NCBI GenBank assembly: GCA_025363775.1
Contig: JANYLG010000136.1
Span: 1-43,602, forward strand
DNA from: Acidobacteriota bacterium
GTDB taxonomy: Bacteria; Acidobacteriota; Vicinamibacteria; Vicinamibacterales; Fen-181
Reading direction: 5' to 3'
Length of the DNA: 43,602 bases
Below the pieces are notes generated by a model. It saw nothing but the letters and a program-made list of their open reading frames with translations. It was not told where the DNA came from and searched no databases. The translations under genes were made by a program, and so were the position numbers. Below, in pieces: positions 6,765 to 14,394 of the stretch; within the stretch, counting starts at the first letter, position 1; each line of letters opens with the position of its first letter.

Positions 6765-7019
6765 GATAGTTCGCCTCCCTCCGGAGCCCACGCGATCGGG
6801 TGGCTCGTTCCCGTCCCCCCAGTGGCAAAAACGATGCCTGGATTTGCGACTGGAATAGCCCGGTTTCGAACCAAAGCGCCGAGATCGTCACCCTCGAGGG
6901 AGACTTTTCTCAACAATTCCGGGCCACCTGACCACCCATCCCGGTCGGATGGGCAGGCGTCCCGGCCATCGTCGGCACGAGCAACACCATCGGGATGAAG
7001 ATGGGGCCCACCGGCGCCT

Positions 7020-7149
7020 GAAGCCGATGCACGCCGACGACATCGCGTGCATCCGCGATCGCACGAAGGCGAAGGTATCCTTTCACACCGACGTCGGCGA
7101 GTTCGACCTGGAGGGCGCGGTCGAGGAGTTCGGACGGTTTTACCGGTAG
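7020..7149 (+). pseudogene. Possible LytTR-like DNA-binding domain remnant
   Basis: Within the 375-base gap 6765-7139 the only coding-like stretch is a plus frame reading LKPMHADDIACIRDRTKAKV then SFHTDVGEFDLEGAVEEFGR, ending at a stop inside the last bases of the chromate transporter gene. It resembles the start of a LytTR domain (pattern KPVxxDDIxxIxAxxxYxxxHTxxGxF) but lacks the RVHRSYLVN half. It has no proper start or partner. Weak similarity seen by eye; the rest of the gap shows nothing I can support. Confidence 0.22.
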
Positions 7150-7694
7150 AACACGAGACCGACGAACGCAGCGCCGAGAATCACCCAGATCGGGTTCACC
7201 GCGGTGAACGTGAGCACGGCGAACGAGCCGAGTGCCAGCAGAACCCCATCCCAGCGGCCGCTGAGCGCCGCCACCCACCCGGACTTCCCTGCGCCGAACA
7301 CCGACCGGGCCATGTCGTACGCGGTCCAAATCAGCAGCCCGATCACCACGGGGCGCACCGCGGTCAGCATCGCCTTGACGACCCGGTTCTCCTTCACGCC
7401 GAAGAAGAGCACCAACATCACCAGCATCAGAAGTGTGGTCGGCAGCACCGTACCGGCGGCCGCGGCGATCGCGCCGGGCGTGCCGGCCAGCTTGTAGCCG
7501 ACGTACGCGGAAACCTGCGGCGCAATCGGCCCTGGCAGCGCGTTACTCAGAGCGACGGCATCGGCAAACTCCGAGGACGACACCCAGCCGGCAGCCGTGA
7601 CCTCGCGCTGCATCAGGGCGAGCGACGCGGGCCCTCCGCCCCACGAAAACATGGCGACGCGCGTGAACAGCAGAAAGATGTCCCAGAGCAACAT
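7140..7694 (-). CDS. Half-size chromate transporter family membrane protein
   Basis: 184 residues starting MLLWDIFLLFTRVAMFSWGG. It contains the CHR-domain signatures FSWGGGPASLALMQREV, FADAVALSNALPGPIAPQVS and AYVGYKLAGTPGAIAAAAG, with four to six membrane segments. This is the single-domain (short-chain) form; such proteins usually work as adjacent pairs that together equal one full-length ChrA. Here no second half is nearby, so it may act as a homodimer or its partner is elsewhere. The substrate may be chromate or another anion; family membership alone does not prove chromate export. No ribosome-binding site precedes ATG 7694, but a TATACT box ends eight bases upstream, suggesting a leaderless transcript. 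Confidence 0.85.
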   Translation of the reverse strand: MLLWDIFLLFTRVAMFSWGGGPASLALMQREVTAAGWVSSSEFADAVALSNALPGPIAPQVSAYVGYKLAGTPGAIAAAAGTVLPTTLLMLVMLVLFFGVKENRVVKAMLTAVRPVVIGLLIWTAYDMARSVFGAGKSGWVAALSGRWDGVLLALGSFAVLTFTAVNPIWVILGAAFVGLVFYR

Positions 7695-7702
7695 GGGAAG
7701 GC

Positions 7703-7708
7703 AGTATA
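7703..7708 (-). promoter_or_regulatory. Candidate -10 box (TATACT) of a leaderless transcript
   Basis: TATACT on the minus strand ends eight bases before ATG 7694 of the chromate transporter family gene, the spacing expected if transcription begins at or next to the ATG. No convincing -35 is seen; the upstream sequence runs into a tandem repeat. Confidence 0.3.
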
Positions 7709-7730
7709 CAGCCAGAGGGGGGCGGTGGCG

Positions 7731-7790
7731 GCTGCCAGTTGGCAGTTGGCAGACAGGCAACCAGCCAACAACAGACTGACAACCGGCAAC
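7731..7790. repeat. Degenerate repeat, CAGTTGGCAG-type units
   Basis: Imperfect copies of a CCAGTTGGCAGTTGGCAG-like sequence followed by CAACCAGCCAACAACAGACT and CAACCGGCAACTG. The run fills the gap between the citrate synthase stop and the chromate transporter promoter. Direct and inverted units are mixed, so it could also form hairpins. Confidence 0.5.
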
Positions 7791-7808
7791 TGATCACTCT
7801 CCCTGTGC

Positions 7809-9149
7809 CTACCGGCACGTGCCCGAGACCGCCACCTCCCCGCTCAGGCCGGGAATCGGCACCAGCGTGCGCTGGCCAATGGACACGTACTCGCGGAGGG
7901 CCGGGCCCGTGTAGACCTGCCGCGGCCGATAGATGCGGGTCTGGCCTTCCCAGACTTCCTTCCAGTTGGCGATCCAGCCCGGCATGCGCCCGATGGCGAA
8001 CATGACGGTGAACATCTCGAGGGGGATGCCGATCGCCCGCATGATGATGCCGGAGTAGAAGTCCACGTTCGGATACAGCTTCTTCTCCTGGAAGTAGCTG
8101 TCGCTGAGCGCGGCCTCTTCGAGCGCACGGGCGAGATCGAGCATCGGGTCGTGAATCTGCAGCTTGTTCAGCACGCGGTCGGCCGCCTGCTTGATGATCC
8201 TGGCGCGCGGGTCGTAGTTCTTGTAGACGCGGTGCCCGAAGCCCATCAATTTGATGTGGGACGTCTTATCCTTGACCTTCGCGACGTAGTCCTTCACGGA
8301 CATGCCACTCTCGTGGATATACTGCAGCATCTCGATCACCGCCGCGTTCGCGCCGCCATGGAGCGGGCCCCACAGCGCGCACACGCCGGCCGCGCAACTC
8401 GCAAACAGGTTCGCGCCGCTCGACGCCACCATCCGCACGGTGCTCGTCGAGCAGTTCTGCTCGTGGTCCGCGTGGAGCACGAGGATCAGCTGCAGCGCGT
8501 CCACGATGTCCGGGTCCGGCTCGTAGTCCCGGAACGGGATCGAAAACATCATGTGCAGGAAGTTCTCGCAGTAGTCGAGGTGGGGCTTCGGGTAGACCAG
8601 CGGCTGGCCGATTGACGCCTTATAGGCGGCGGCGGCGATCGTGCGCGTCTTGCTCAGGAGGCGCGCGGCGGCGCTCTGGAACGTCTCCGGACTCTCCATC
8701 TTGATGATCTCCGGGTTGTAGCAGCTCGCCGCGTTGATCATCGCCGAGAGGATCGCCATCGGATGGCTCTGCGACGGGAACCCGTCGTAGTGCTTGTACA
8801 ACCCCTCGTGGAGCATCTCGTGCTTGGTGAGGAGGTTGCTCCAGCACTCGAGCTGCTCGGCGGTCGGCAGCTCTCCGTAGATCAGCAGCCACGCCGTCTC
8901 CGGGAACGTGCTGTGCTCGGCGATCCGTTCGATCGGAATGCCCCGGTACCGGAGGATGCCCTTCTCGCCGTCGATGAACGTGATCGCCGACTGGCACGAC
9001 CCGGTGTTGCCGTAGCCGTCGTCGAGCGTGATGACCCCCGACTCGGCGCGCAGTTTCGAGATGTCGACCGCAACCTCGTTCTCGGTTCCGATCACGACCG
9101 GCAGGTTGTACGTCTTTCCCTGCACCTGGAGTGTGGCCGTCTCAGGCAT
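7809..9149 (-). CDS. gltA: Citrate synthase
   Basis: 446 residues, ATG 9149 preceded by GGAACGAGG. Clear citrate synthase throughout: N-terminal beta domain LPVVIGTENEVAVDISKLRA, YGNTGSCQSAITFIDGEKGI and LRYRGIPIERIAEHSTFPET; catalytic histidines in LVLHADHEQNCSTSTVRMVAS and in GFGHRVYKNYDPRARIIKQ; CoA site LWGPLHGGANAAVIEML. The length and the N-terminal domain fit the type of Gram-negative GltA. It condenses oxaloacetate and acetyl-CoA at entry to the TCA cycle. Monocistronic by position: repeats flank both sides, and a candidate TAGAAT -10 box lies upstream. The length and all motifs are normal. Confidence 0.97.
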   Translation of the reverse strand: MPETATLQVQGKTYNLPVVIGTENEVAVDISKLRAESGVITLDDGYGNTGSCQSAITFIDGEKGILRYRGIPIERIAEHSTFPETAWLLIYGELPTAEQLECWSNLLTKHEMLHEGLYKHYDGFPSQSHPMAILSAMINAASCYNPEIIKMESPETFQSAAARLLSKTRTIAAAAYKASIGQPLVYPKPHLDYCENFLHMMFSIPFRDYEPDPDIVDALQLILVLHADHEQNCSTSTVRMVASSGANLFASCAAGVCALWGPLHGGANAAVIEMLQYIHESGMSVKDYVAKVKDKTSHIKLMGFGHRVYKNYDPRARIIKQAADRVLNKLQIHDPMLDLARALEEAALSDSYFQEKKLYPNVDFYSGIIMRAIGIPLEMFTVMFAIGRMPGWIANWKEVWEGQTRIYRPRQVYTGPALREYVSIGQRTLVPIPGLSGEVAVSGTCR

Positions 9150-9200
9150 AGACCTCGTTCCTGTTGGATTGATTGTCGGTGGTTCCCGGTGGACACGCCC

Positions 9201-9206
9201 ATTCTA
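9201..9206 (-). promoter_or_regulatory. Candidate -10 box upstream of citrate synthase
   Basis: TAGAAT on the minus strand, 51 bases before the gltA ATG. The -35 region is GC-rich (TTCGGG at 16 bases spacing) and far from consensus. The same TAGAAT hexamer occurs upstream of the tetraheme cytochrome operon at 18072-18077. Confidence 0.3.
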
Positions 9207-9250
9207 ATCCGAAACGCGCCCGCCCGAACCCCGCCAAGTTCGCCCGTCCA

Positions 9251-9315
9251 GACATCTTCCAAGGCTGAGATCGTCGCGAACGAAGCACATGTCTGTGAAG
9301 TCCCTGGAATCTGTC
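9251..9315. repeat. 65-bp REP/MITE-like element, GACATCTTCC family (copy 1)
   Basis: Begins GACATCTTCCAAGG and ends CCCTGGAATCTGTC, which are imperfect inverted repeats of each other. The interior includes TGAGATCGTCGCGA. It directly abuts the stop codon of the L-2-hydroxyglutarate oxidase gene at 9316. A second full copy lies at 11916-11982 and a half copy at 25839-25879, also abutting a stop codon. No coding capacity. Confidence 0.7.
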
Positions 9316-10521
9316 TCAGATGCGAAACGACTTCGCCGCCATCCCGGCAATCGCCTCGCCGATGCTGATGGAGGCGGTGGCCGCCGGCGACGGCGCGTTG
9401 AGCACGTGCACCATCTGTTCGGCCTCGACGATGCGGAAGTCGTCGAGGAGGGCGCCGTGCGGATCCAGCGCCTGCGCCCGCACGCCGGCTCCGCTCGGGT
9501 GAACGTCCTCGTCCCTGAGCTCGGGGATCAAACCCCGCAGCGCCTTCACGAACGCGCGCTTGCTGAACGACCGGTGCCACTCGCCCACGGCCATCAGCCA
9601 ATACTTTGCGGCCATCTTCCAGAACCCCATGTAGGCGAACATCTCGAGCGAATCGCGGATGGAGAAACTGTTCCGGCGATACCCTTCACGACGAAACGCG
9701 AGCACCGCGTTGGGTCCGGCCTCGATGCCGCCGCGGATCATCCGCGTGAAATGGACGCCGAGGAAGGGAAACCGCGGGTCCGGCACCGGGTAGATCAGGT
9801 TGCGGACGAGCGACTGCCGCTCGGGCACCAGTTCGTAGTATTCGCCGCGGAAGGGCACGATCATGACGCCAGGCTCGACGCCGCAGAGGCGGGCGACGCG
9901 GTCCGACTGGAGGCCGGCACAGTTGATCAGCGTCCGCGACTCGACCGCGCCTTTCGTCGTGTCGAGCACGAGGCTCCCCTGCCGGCGCGTCACGCTCGAG
10001 ACCCGCGCGCCCGTCCACACCTCCCCGCCCGCCTCGGAGACGATGCGGCCGAAGGCGGTGGTGACGGCGGTGTAGTCCACGATGCCGGTGTGCGGGACGT
10101 GCAGGCCGGCGATCCCCACCACCGCCGGCTCGTACTCCGTCAACTCCTCGGCGCGCAGGCGCCGCAACCCCTCGAGGCCGTTGGCGCGGCCACGGCGTTC
10201 GAGCTCCTCGAGCGCGGGGAGATGGGAAGGCTCGGTCGCCACGACCAGCTTCCCGCACCGGTCGTGAGGGATCTGGTGCTCCGCGCAGAACCGGTACATC
10301 GCCTCGCGCCCCTCGACGCAGTTTTGCGCCTTGAGCGATCCCGGTTTGTAGTACAGGCCGGAGTGAATGACCCCGCTGTTGTGGCCCGTCTGGTGTGCCG
10401 CCAGCGTCGGCTCGGCCTCCAGCACGACAACACGCACGCCGGCGCGACGGACCAGCGCCATCGCGGTGGCCGTGCCGACGATCCCGCCCCCGATGATTGC
10501 CACATCCCAGGCCTGGCTCAT
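9316..10521 (-). CDS. lhgO: L-2-hydroxyglutarate oxidase
   Basis: 401 residues. FAD-binding Rossmann motif VAIIGGGIVGTATAMALVRR at the N-terminus, then EAEPTLAAHQTGHNSGVIHS and GLYYKPGSLKAQNCVEGREA, the family signature of LhgO within the DAO/GlpO-like oxidoreductases. The C-terminal FAD region is HVLNAPSPAATASISIGEAI. It oxidises L-2-hydroxyglutarate, a metabolic-error or catabolic product, to 2-oxoglutarate, passing electrons to quinone at the membrane face. Its ATG overlaps the stop of the upstream dehydrogenase gene (ATGA), so the two proteins are made together, linking it to 2-hydroxyacid metabolism. Its stop is immediately followed by a 65-bp repeat element. Confidence 0.92.
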   Translation of the reverse strand: MSQAWDVAIIGGGIVGTATAMALVRRAGVRVVVLEAEPTLAAHQTGHNSGVIHSGLYYKPGSLKAQNCVEGREAMYRFCAEHQIPHDRCGKLVVATEPSHLPALEELERRGRANGLEGLRRLRAEELTEYEPAVVGIAGLHVPHTGIVDYTAVTTAFGRIVSEAGGEVWTGARVSSVTRRQGSLVLDTTKGAVESRTLINCAGLQSDRVARLCGVEPGVMIVPFRGEYYELVPERQSLVRNLIYPVPDPRFPFLGVHFTRMIRGGIEAGPNAVLAFRREGYRRNSFSIRDSLEMFAYMGFWKMAAKYWLMAVGEWHRSFSKRAFVKALRGLIPELRDEDVHPSGAGVRAQALDPHGALLDDFRIVEAEQMVHVLNAPSPAATASISIGEAIAGMAAKSFRI

Positions 10522-11783
10522 GACGCCCGGTGTCCTTCCTCTGGATGGATCGCCTCGCGGCGCACGCGGTCGGCGACGGTCACGGGGCCTGGCAGGCCAC
10601 AGTCAGCCGCGATCTTCCTCAGCGAGGCCATGACGTTCTCGGCAAGCGGGATGCCCGACCGCTCGTGCAGCCGGGCGCGCACCTGCTCCTTCTCACCGTG
10701 GATGTAAATCGTCGGCCGGTCCAGCGCCTTCTCTGAGTCCTTCAGGAGGCCGATCAACTCGGTCAGCCGTTCGCGGAACTCCTGGACGGGCATGAATCGC
10801 GTGATGTCGATCGCCAGAAAGAAGTGTCCGACACGCGGCGCCACTACTTCCCCGGGCCTGGGTTCGCGCTGCAGGTTGTCCACCTCGGGCCCGAATGCCG
10901 ACCCGGACAGCACGCCGCAGAGCACGTCCACCATCAGCGAAAGGCCGTACCCCTTGTGACCGCTGAACTCTTCGCCCCGGCCGCCAAGCGGGAGAATGCC
11001 GCCGCCGGCGCGTCTCACGAGATTGGCCAGCACGAGCCCGGGGTTCTTCGAGTCATAGCCGTGCTCGTCCACCGCCCAGCCGACCGGCATCTGCTTCCGG
11101 TTGCGATCGTAGACTTCGAGCTTTCCGCGAGGCACGACGCTGGTCGCCATGTCGAGCAGGAAATCGAGGCCGCCCGCCCCCGGGGCCCCGACGGCGATCG
11201 GATTCGTGCCGAGCATGGCCTCCGAGCCGTGCGTGGGGACGACCAGCGGGGCGGCGTTGGTGAGGCAGATTCCGATCATCCCGGCGTCGATCGCCTTCTG
11301 CACGTAGTAACCGGCAATACCAAAGTGGTTGCTGTTCTTCACCGTCACCACACCGATGCCGTTGGCCCTGGCCTTGTCGATCGCCAGGTCCATCGCCAGG
11401 TTGGAGACCACCTGACCGATGCCATTCTTCGCGTCGATGGCGCCAACGGCCGGCACCGGCTCACGGATGTCGAACACTACGCCGGGGACGATGTACTTCT
11501 CCTGGAGCCCCTTGACGTAGCGGCCAAGCCGGGCGACGCCGTGGCTGGCGATTCCGCGAAGATCGGCGGCCACCAGGACTTTCGCCGTGACGGCAGCCTC
11601 GTCCTCCGTGACGTGGTAGCGGGCGAGGACGTCCATGACGAACCGCTCGAGGTCGGCACGCATGACCGTGCTCTCGACGGTGCAACCCAGGCAGTCCTCG
11701 CACCGCACCTCGTGCAGCCACTCGGCGCCTCTCGCCTCGCAGCTCACCAACTCGTTGGAAATCTGTGGTGCGTGTTCCGACAT
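10518..11783 (-). CDS. Malate/L-lactate dehydrogenase family (Ldh_2) oxidoreductase with Cys-rich N-terminal extension
   Basis: 421 residues from ATG 11783, which has AAGGGGGTG directly upstream. The family core runs from about residue 41 (MRADLERFVMDVLARYHVTE) and includes ADLRGIASHGVARLGRYVKG, KNSNHFGIAGYYVQKAID, GTNPIAVGAPGAGGLDFLLD and GGRGEEFSGHKGYGLSLMVD. These are NAD(P)H-dependent 2-oxo/2-hydroxyacid dehydrogenases of the YlbC/MDH2 type. The preceding 40 residues are not part of the usual domain and contain four cysteines, three in CEDCLGC. A shorter start at 11663 exists but has a poor ribosome site. Coupled by ATGA overlap to lhgO. The substrate (malate, lactate, 2-hydroxyglutarate, sulfolactate or other) cannot be read from the sequence. 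Confidence 0.85.
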   Translation of the reverse strand: MSEHAPQISNELVSCEARGAEWLHEVRCEDCLGCTVESTVMRADLERFVMDVLARYHVTEDEAAVTAKVLVAADLRGIASHGVARLGRYVKGLQEKYIVPGVVFDIREPVPAVGAIDAKNGIGQVVSNLAMDLAIDKARANGIGVVTVKNSNHFGIAGYYVQKAIDAGMIGICLTNAAPLVVPTHGSEAMLGTNPIAVGAPGAGGLDFLLDMATSVVPRGKLEVYDRNRKQMPVGWAVDEHGYDSKNPGLVLANLVRRAGGGILPLGGRGEEFSGHKGYGLSLMVDVLCGVLSGSAFGPEVDNLQREPRPGEVVAPRVGHFFLAIDITRFMPVQEFRERLTELIGLLKDSEKALDRPTIYIHGEKEQVRARLHERSGIPLAENVMASLRKIAADCGLPGPVTVADRVRREAIHPEEGHRAS

Positions 11784-11823
11784 GTCACCCCCTTCATACT
11801 GTGGCACATTCGTTGCGCGGAGT

Positions 11824-11869
11824 GTAGCGGTGGGATCGCCGGGGCGCGCCCCGGCGAGCCGACCCCTAC
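11824..11869. repeat. Long palindrome, GTAG...CTAC with GC-rich core
   Basis: Two 23-base arms matching at 20 positions, GTAGCGGTGGGATCGCC... and ...GGCGAGCCGACCCCTAC, with a perfect 20-base self-complementary centre CGCCGGGGCGCGCCCCGGCG. Same end bases as the palindrome at 1414-1440. It lies in the 226-base gap 11784-12009 between divergent genes, next to a copy of the 65-bp element. Confidence 0.55.
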
Positions 11870-11915
11870 CCCGAGCTTGGTACCAACACAATTCGCTGCA
11901 ATAATGGCGGACGCT

Positions 11916-11982
11916 GGACATCTTCCAGGAGTGAGGTCGTCACGGTGGAAGGACGTTTCTGTCGGGCCCCTGGAATTGGTCC
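11916..11982. repeat. 67-bp REP/MITE-like element, GACATCTTCC family (copy 2)
   Basis: Starts GGACATCTTCCAGG and ends CCTGGAATTGGTCC, imperfect inverted ends. The interior TGAGGTCGTCACGG aligns with TGAGATCGTCGCGA of copy 1 at 9251. It lies 27 bases before the ATG at 12010 and so may sit in the leader of that gene. Confidence 0.7.
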
Positions 11983-12009
11983 TGGCGGAGCGTCGCTCTG
12001 GGTGAACCC

Positions 12010-12816
12010 ATGACCAGACAGTTCGCATCCCTTGCCCAACTCCTCGCGCTTGGCGGCCTCGTCTGCGCGGCAATCGTGACCCCGGGGTGGGCGCAGGGCG
12101 CACCGGTCACGCGGATGCCCTGCGGGGCGTATGAAGCGGTGCCGAGCGGGGTGGGTTCCGCCGGCAAGCCGACGCGCCTCAGCATCCAGAAAGGCGGCCG
12201 GCTCCTCCTCACGATCAGCGATTGGAGCATCACCCGAGTCGATTGCGCGGACTTCAACAACGACAAGACGCTCGAACTGCTCGTCACGACCTACAGCGGC
12301 GGGGCCCACTGCTGCGAGACGCTGCGGGCCTGGGCGCTCGGGACGTCGCCCAGGCAGATCCTCGAGTTCGCCGGCGGGAACGCCGACGGGTTCGAACTCC
12401 GTGACCTCGATGGCGACGGCCGGATGGAGCTGCTGATCGGAGACGACAGCTTCGCCTACTTCGACGACCTCTGCTACGCCTGTTCGCCAAGTCACCTGCC
12501 GATGGTCGCGTGTTACGCCGACGGCGCGTTTCAGGATTGCACCAGGCGGTTCCCTGAGGTGCTGCGCCCGGCGCTCACGCGATACCTCGACCGCGTGAAA
12601 CCGCCCGATGCCGACACGGACATCGAGCAGGTCGAAGGCGCAGCCCTCGGCGTCCTGGCGATCTCGGTCCTGCTCGGCGAGGAGGACAAGGGCGTCGAGG
12701 CGGTCCGGCAAGCGGCGGCCAGTGAAGCGGTGATGAAGTGGCTGGAACGGGCGCGCCCGAAGGTGCGCGACTGGGCCGAGGCGCGGAGACGGAAGATCAA
12801 GGACGGCAGGCAGTAG
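12010..12816 (+). CDS. Secreted FG-GAP/VCBS-like protein of unknown function
   Basis: 268 residues. A signal peptide (LLALGGLVCAAIVTPGWAQG) with likely cleavage after AWA-type residues near 29 indicates export. The middle has two repeat-like calcium-binding stretches: DCADFNNDKTLELLVTTYSG and ELRDLDGDGRMELLIGDDSF. The second has a canonical DxDxDG loop as in FG-GAP/VCBS propeller repeats. A cysteine-rich section (GAHCCETL, DDLCYACSPSHLPMVACYAD, FQDCTRRFPE) follows, probably disulfide-bonded, then a helical charged C-terminus. I do not recognise a named family. It precedes the sodium symporter by only 17 bases, so it may share its transcript and serve as a periplasmic accessory, but that is inference. 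Confidence 0.65.
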   Translation: MTRQFASLAQLLALGGLVCAAIVTPGWAQGAPVTRMPCGAYEAVPSGVGSAGKPTRLSIQKGGRLLLTISDWSITRVDCADFNNDKTLELLVTTYSGGAHCCETLRAWALGTSPRQILEFAGGNADGFELRDLDGDGRMELLIGDDSFAYFDDLCYACSPSHLPMVACYADGAFQDCTRRFPEVLRPALTRYLDRVKPPDADTDIEQVEGAALGVLAISVLLGEEDKGVEAVRQAAASEAVMKWLERARPKVRDWAEARRRKIKDGRQ

Positions 12817-12833
12817 GCAGCTTGCAGGGGATT

Positions 12834-14375
12834 ATGGGGTTTTCAACCATCGATTACGCCGTGCTGCTCGTGTACCTGGTCGGGATCACGATCTTCGGCA
12901 CGCTGTTCCGCAAATCGCATCACACGGTCAAGGACTACTTCGTCGGCGCGAAGAAGACACACTGGCTGGTCATCAGCCTGTCGATCGTGGCGACCGAGAC
13001 GAGCACGCTGACGCTGGTCGGCGTCCCAGCGCTCGCCTACACGGTGTACGCGCGCCCCGAGCAGGGCGGCGCCCTCACCTACCTGCAGGTCGTCTTCGGG
13101 TACATCATCGCGCGAATCATCATCAGCGTCATCTTCATCCCGGCGTACTTCGAGGGTGATCTGCTGACGGCGTACGAGCTGCTGGCGCGTCGTTTCGGCG
13201 CGTCAACCAAGCACTTCGCGGCCTCGCTATTCCTGATCATGCGCGCGCTCGCCGAGGGCGTCCGCGTCTTCGCCGCGTCGCTGGTGCTCGCGGCCGTCAT
13301 CGGCGCGAGCCTGCCGGGACTGCCCCACCTGTGGCTCTGGTCGATTGTCCTCGTCGGCCTGCTCACGATCATCTACACGTTCGAGGGCGGCATCGCAGCG
13401 GTGATCTGGACCGACCTGATCCAGCTGGTCATCTACATCGGCGGCTCGCTGCTCGCCGCCTGGCAACTGCTCCACCTGGTGCCCGGCGGCTGGCCGACGA
13501 TTGCCGCCCACGCGGAGGCGGCCAATAAGTTTCAGCTCCTGTCGTTCTCGTGGGACCTCACGCTGCCGTTCACCTTCTGGGCCGGCCTCGTCGGCGGCAC
13601 GTTCCTCACGATGGCCTCGCACGGCACGGACCAGTTGCTCGTCCAGCGGCTGCTGACGTGCCGGGACAAGCGCGACAGCCAGAAGGCGCTCATCGCCAGC
13701 GGCTTCATCGTGCTGTTCCAGTTCGTCCTGTTCCTCCTCATCGGCGTGATGCTGTACGCCTACTACCAGCACGTGCCGGCGCCCGCGCTCGCGAGCAACG
13801 ACGGCATCTTTCCCGCTTTCATCGTGCACAGCCTGCCGCACGGCATCGCGGGACTGGTCATCGCCGCCGTCTTTGCGGCCGCCATGTCGAACCTGAGCGG
13901 ATCGCTCAACTCGCTGGCGTCGACGACGGTGCTCGACTTCTACCGGCCGCTGGCCGGCCGCGACAAGAGCGACGCGCAGATCCTGCGGCTGTCGCGCTGG
14001 TGCACAGCCGCGTGGGGCGTCGTGCTCATCGGCATCGCGATGGTCGCCAAGGACTGGGGCTCGGTCTTCACGGTCGGCCTGTCGATCGCGTCGCTGGTGT
14101 ACGGCCCGATGCTGGGCGCGTTCCTCCTCGGTGTCCTGACGACCCGCGCGAACCAGCCAGGGGTGATGACCGGGATCGGCGTCTCGCTCGGCTGCATGCT
14201 CCTGGTGAAGAACTACACTCCGCTGGCGTGGACCTGGTACGTGCTGGTCGGCACCGTCATCTGCGTGACCGTCGGATACCTGACGAGCCTTGCCTTCCCC
14301 GCGGCCAGCCGTCCGGTAGCCCAGCGTGAAGCGGCAGGGCATGTCCCAGACGCTGAGGCTGTTCCTGAGATCTGA
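12834..14375 (+). CDS. Sodium:solute symporter (SSS family)
   Basis: 513 residues, ATG 12834 with CAGGGG just upstream; a longer reading would overlap the previous gene. About 13 membrane segments. SSS/SLC5 signatures are KDYFVGAKKTHWLVISLSIV, ATETSTLTLVGVPALAYTVY, the hydrophobic GLLTIIYTFEGGIAAVIWTD of the sodium-binding core, MASHGTDQLLVQRLLTC, and AAVFAAAMSNLSGSLNSLAS near TM9-10. It imports an organic solute with sodium across the inner membrane. The substrate cannot be assigned: sugars, amino acids, carboxylates and sialic acid all use this family. Located between a secreted FG-GAP-like protein and a secreted hydrolase on the same strand, possibly a small uptake unit. Confidence 0.9.
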   Translation: MGFSTIDYAVLLVYLVGITIFGTLFRKSHHTVKDYFVGAKKTHWLVISLSIVATETSTLTLVGVPALAYTVYARPEQGGALTYLQVVFGYIIARIIISVIFIPAYFEGDLLTAYELLARRFGASTKHFAASLFLIMRALAEGVRVFAASLVLAAVIGASLPGLPHLWLWSIVLVGLLTIIYTFEGGIAAVIWTDLIQLVIYIGGSLLAAWQLLHLVPGGWPTIAAHAEAANKFQLLSFSWDLTLPFTFWAGLVGGTFLTMASHGTDQLLVQRLLTCRDKRDSQKALIASGFIVLFQFVLFLLIGVMLYAYYQHVPAPALASNDGIFPAFIVHSLPHGIAGLVIAAVFAAAMSNLSGSLNSLASTTVLDFYRPLAGRDKSDAQILRLSRWCTAAWGVVLIGIAMVAKDWGSVFTVGLSIASLVYGPMLGAFLLGVLTTRANQPGVMTGIGVSLGCMLLVKNYTPLAWTWYVLVGTVICVTVGYLTSLAFPAASRPVAQREAAGHVPDAEAVPEI

Positions 14376-14394
14376 CCCCGTTCGAGGAGATGTC

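Noticed and set aside
6765-7019. Plus-strand open stretch reading VPAIVGTSNTIGMKMGPTGA and antisense frames in the same gap
   Set aside because: Too short, no ribosome site, and no family recognised; not enough to call a gene.
14326-14394. Upstream in-frame start for the MetX-like hydrolase (MKRQGMSQTLRLFL)
   Set aside because: It overlaps the symporter 3' end, has no ribosome site, and would hide the clear signal peptide that begins at 14395.
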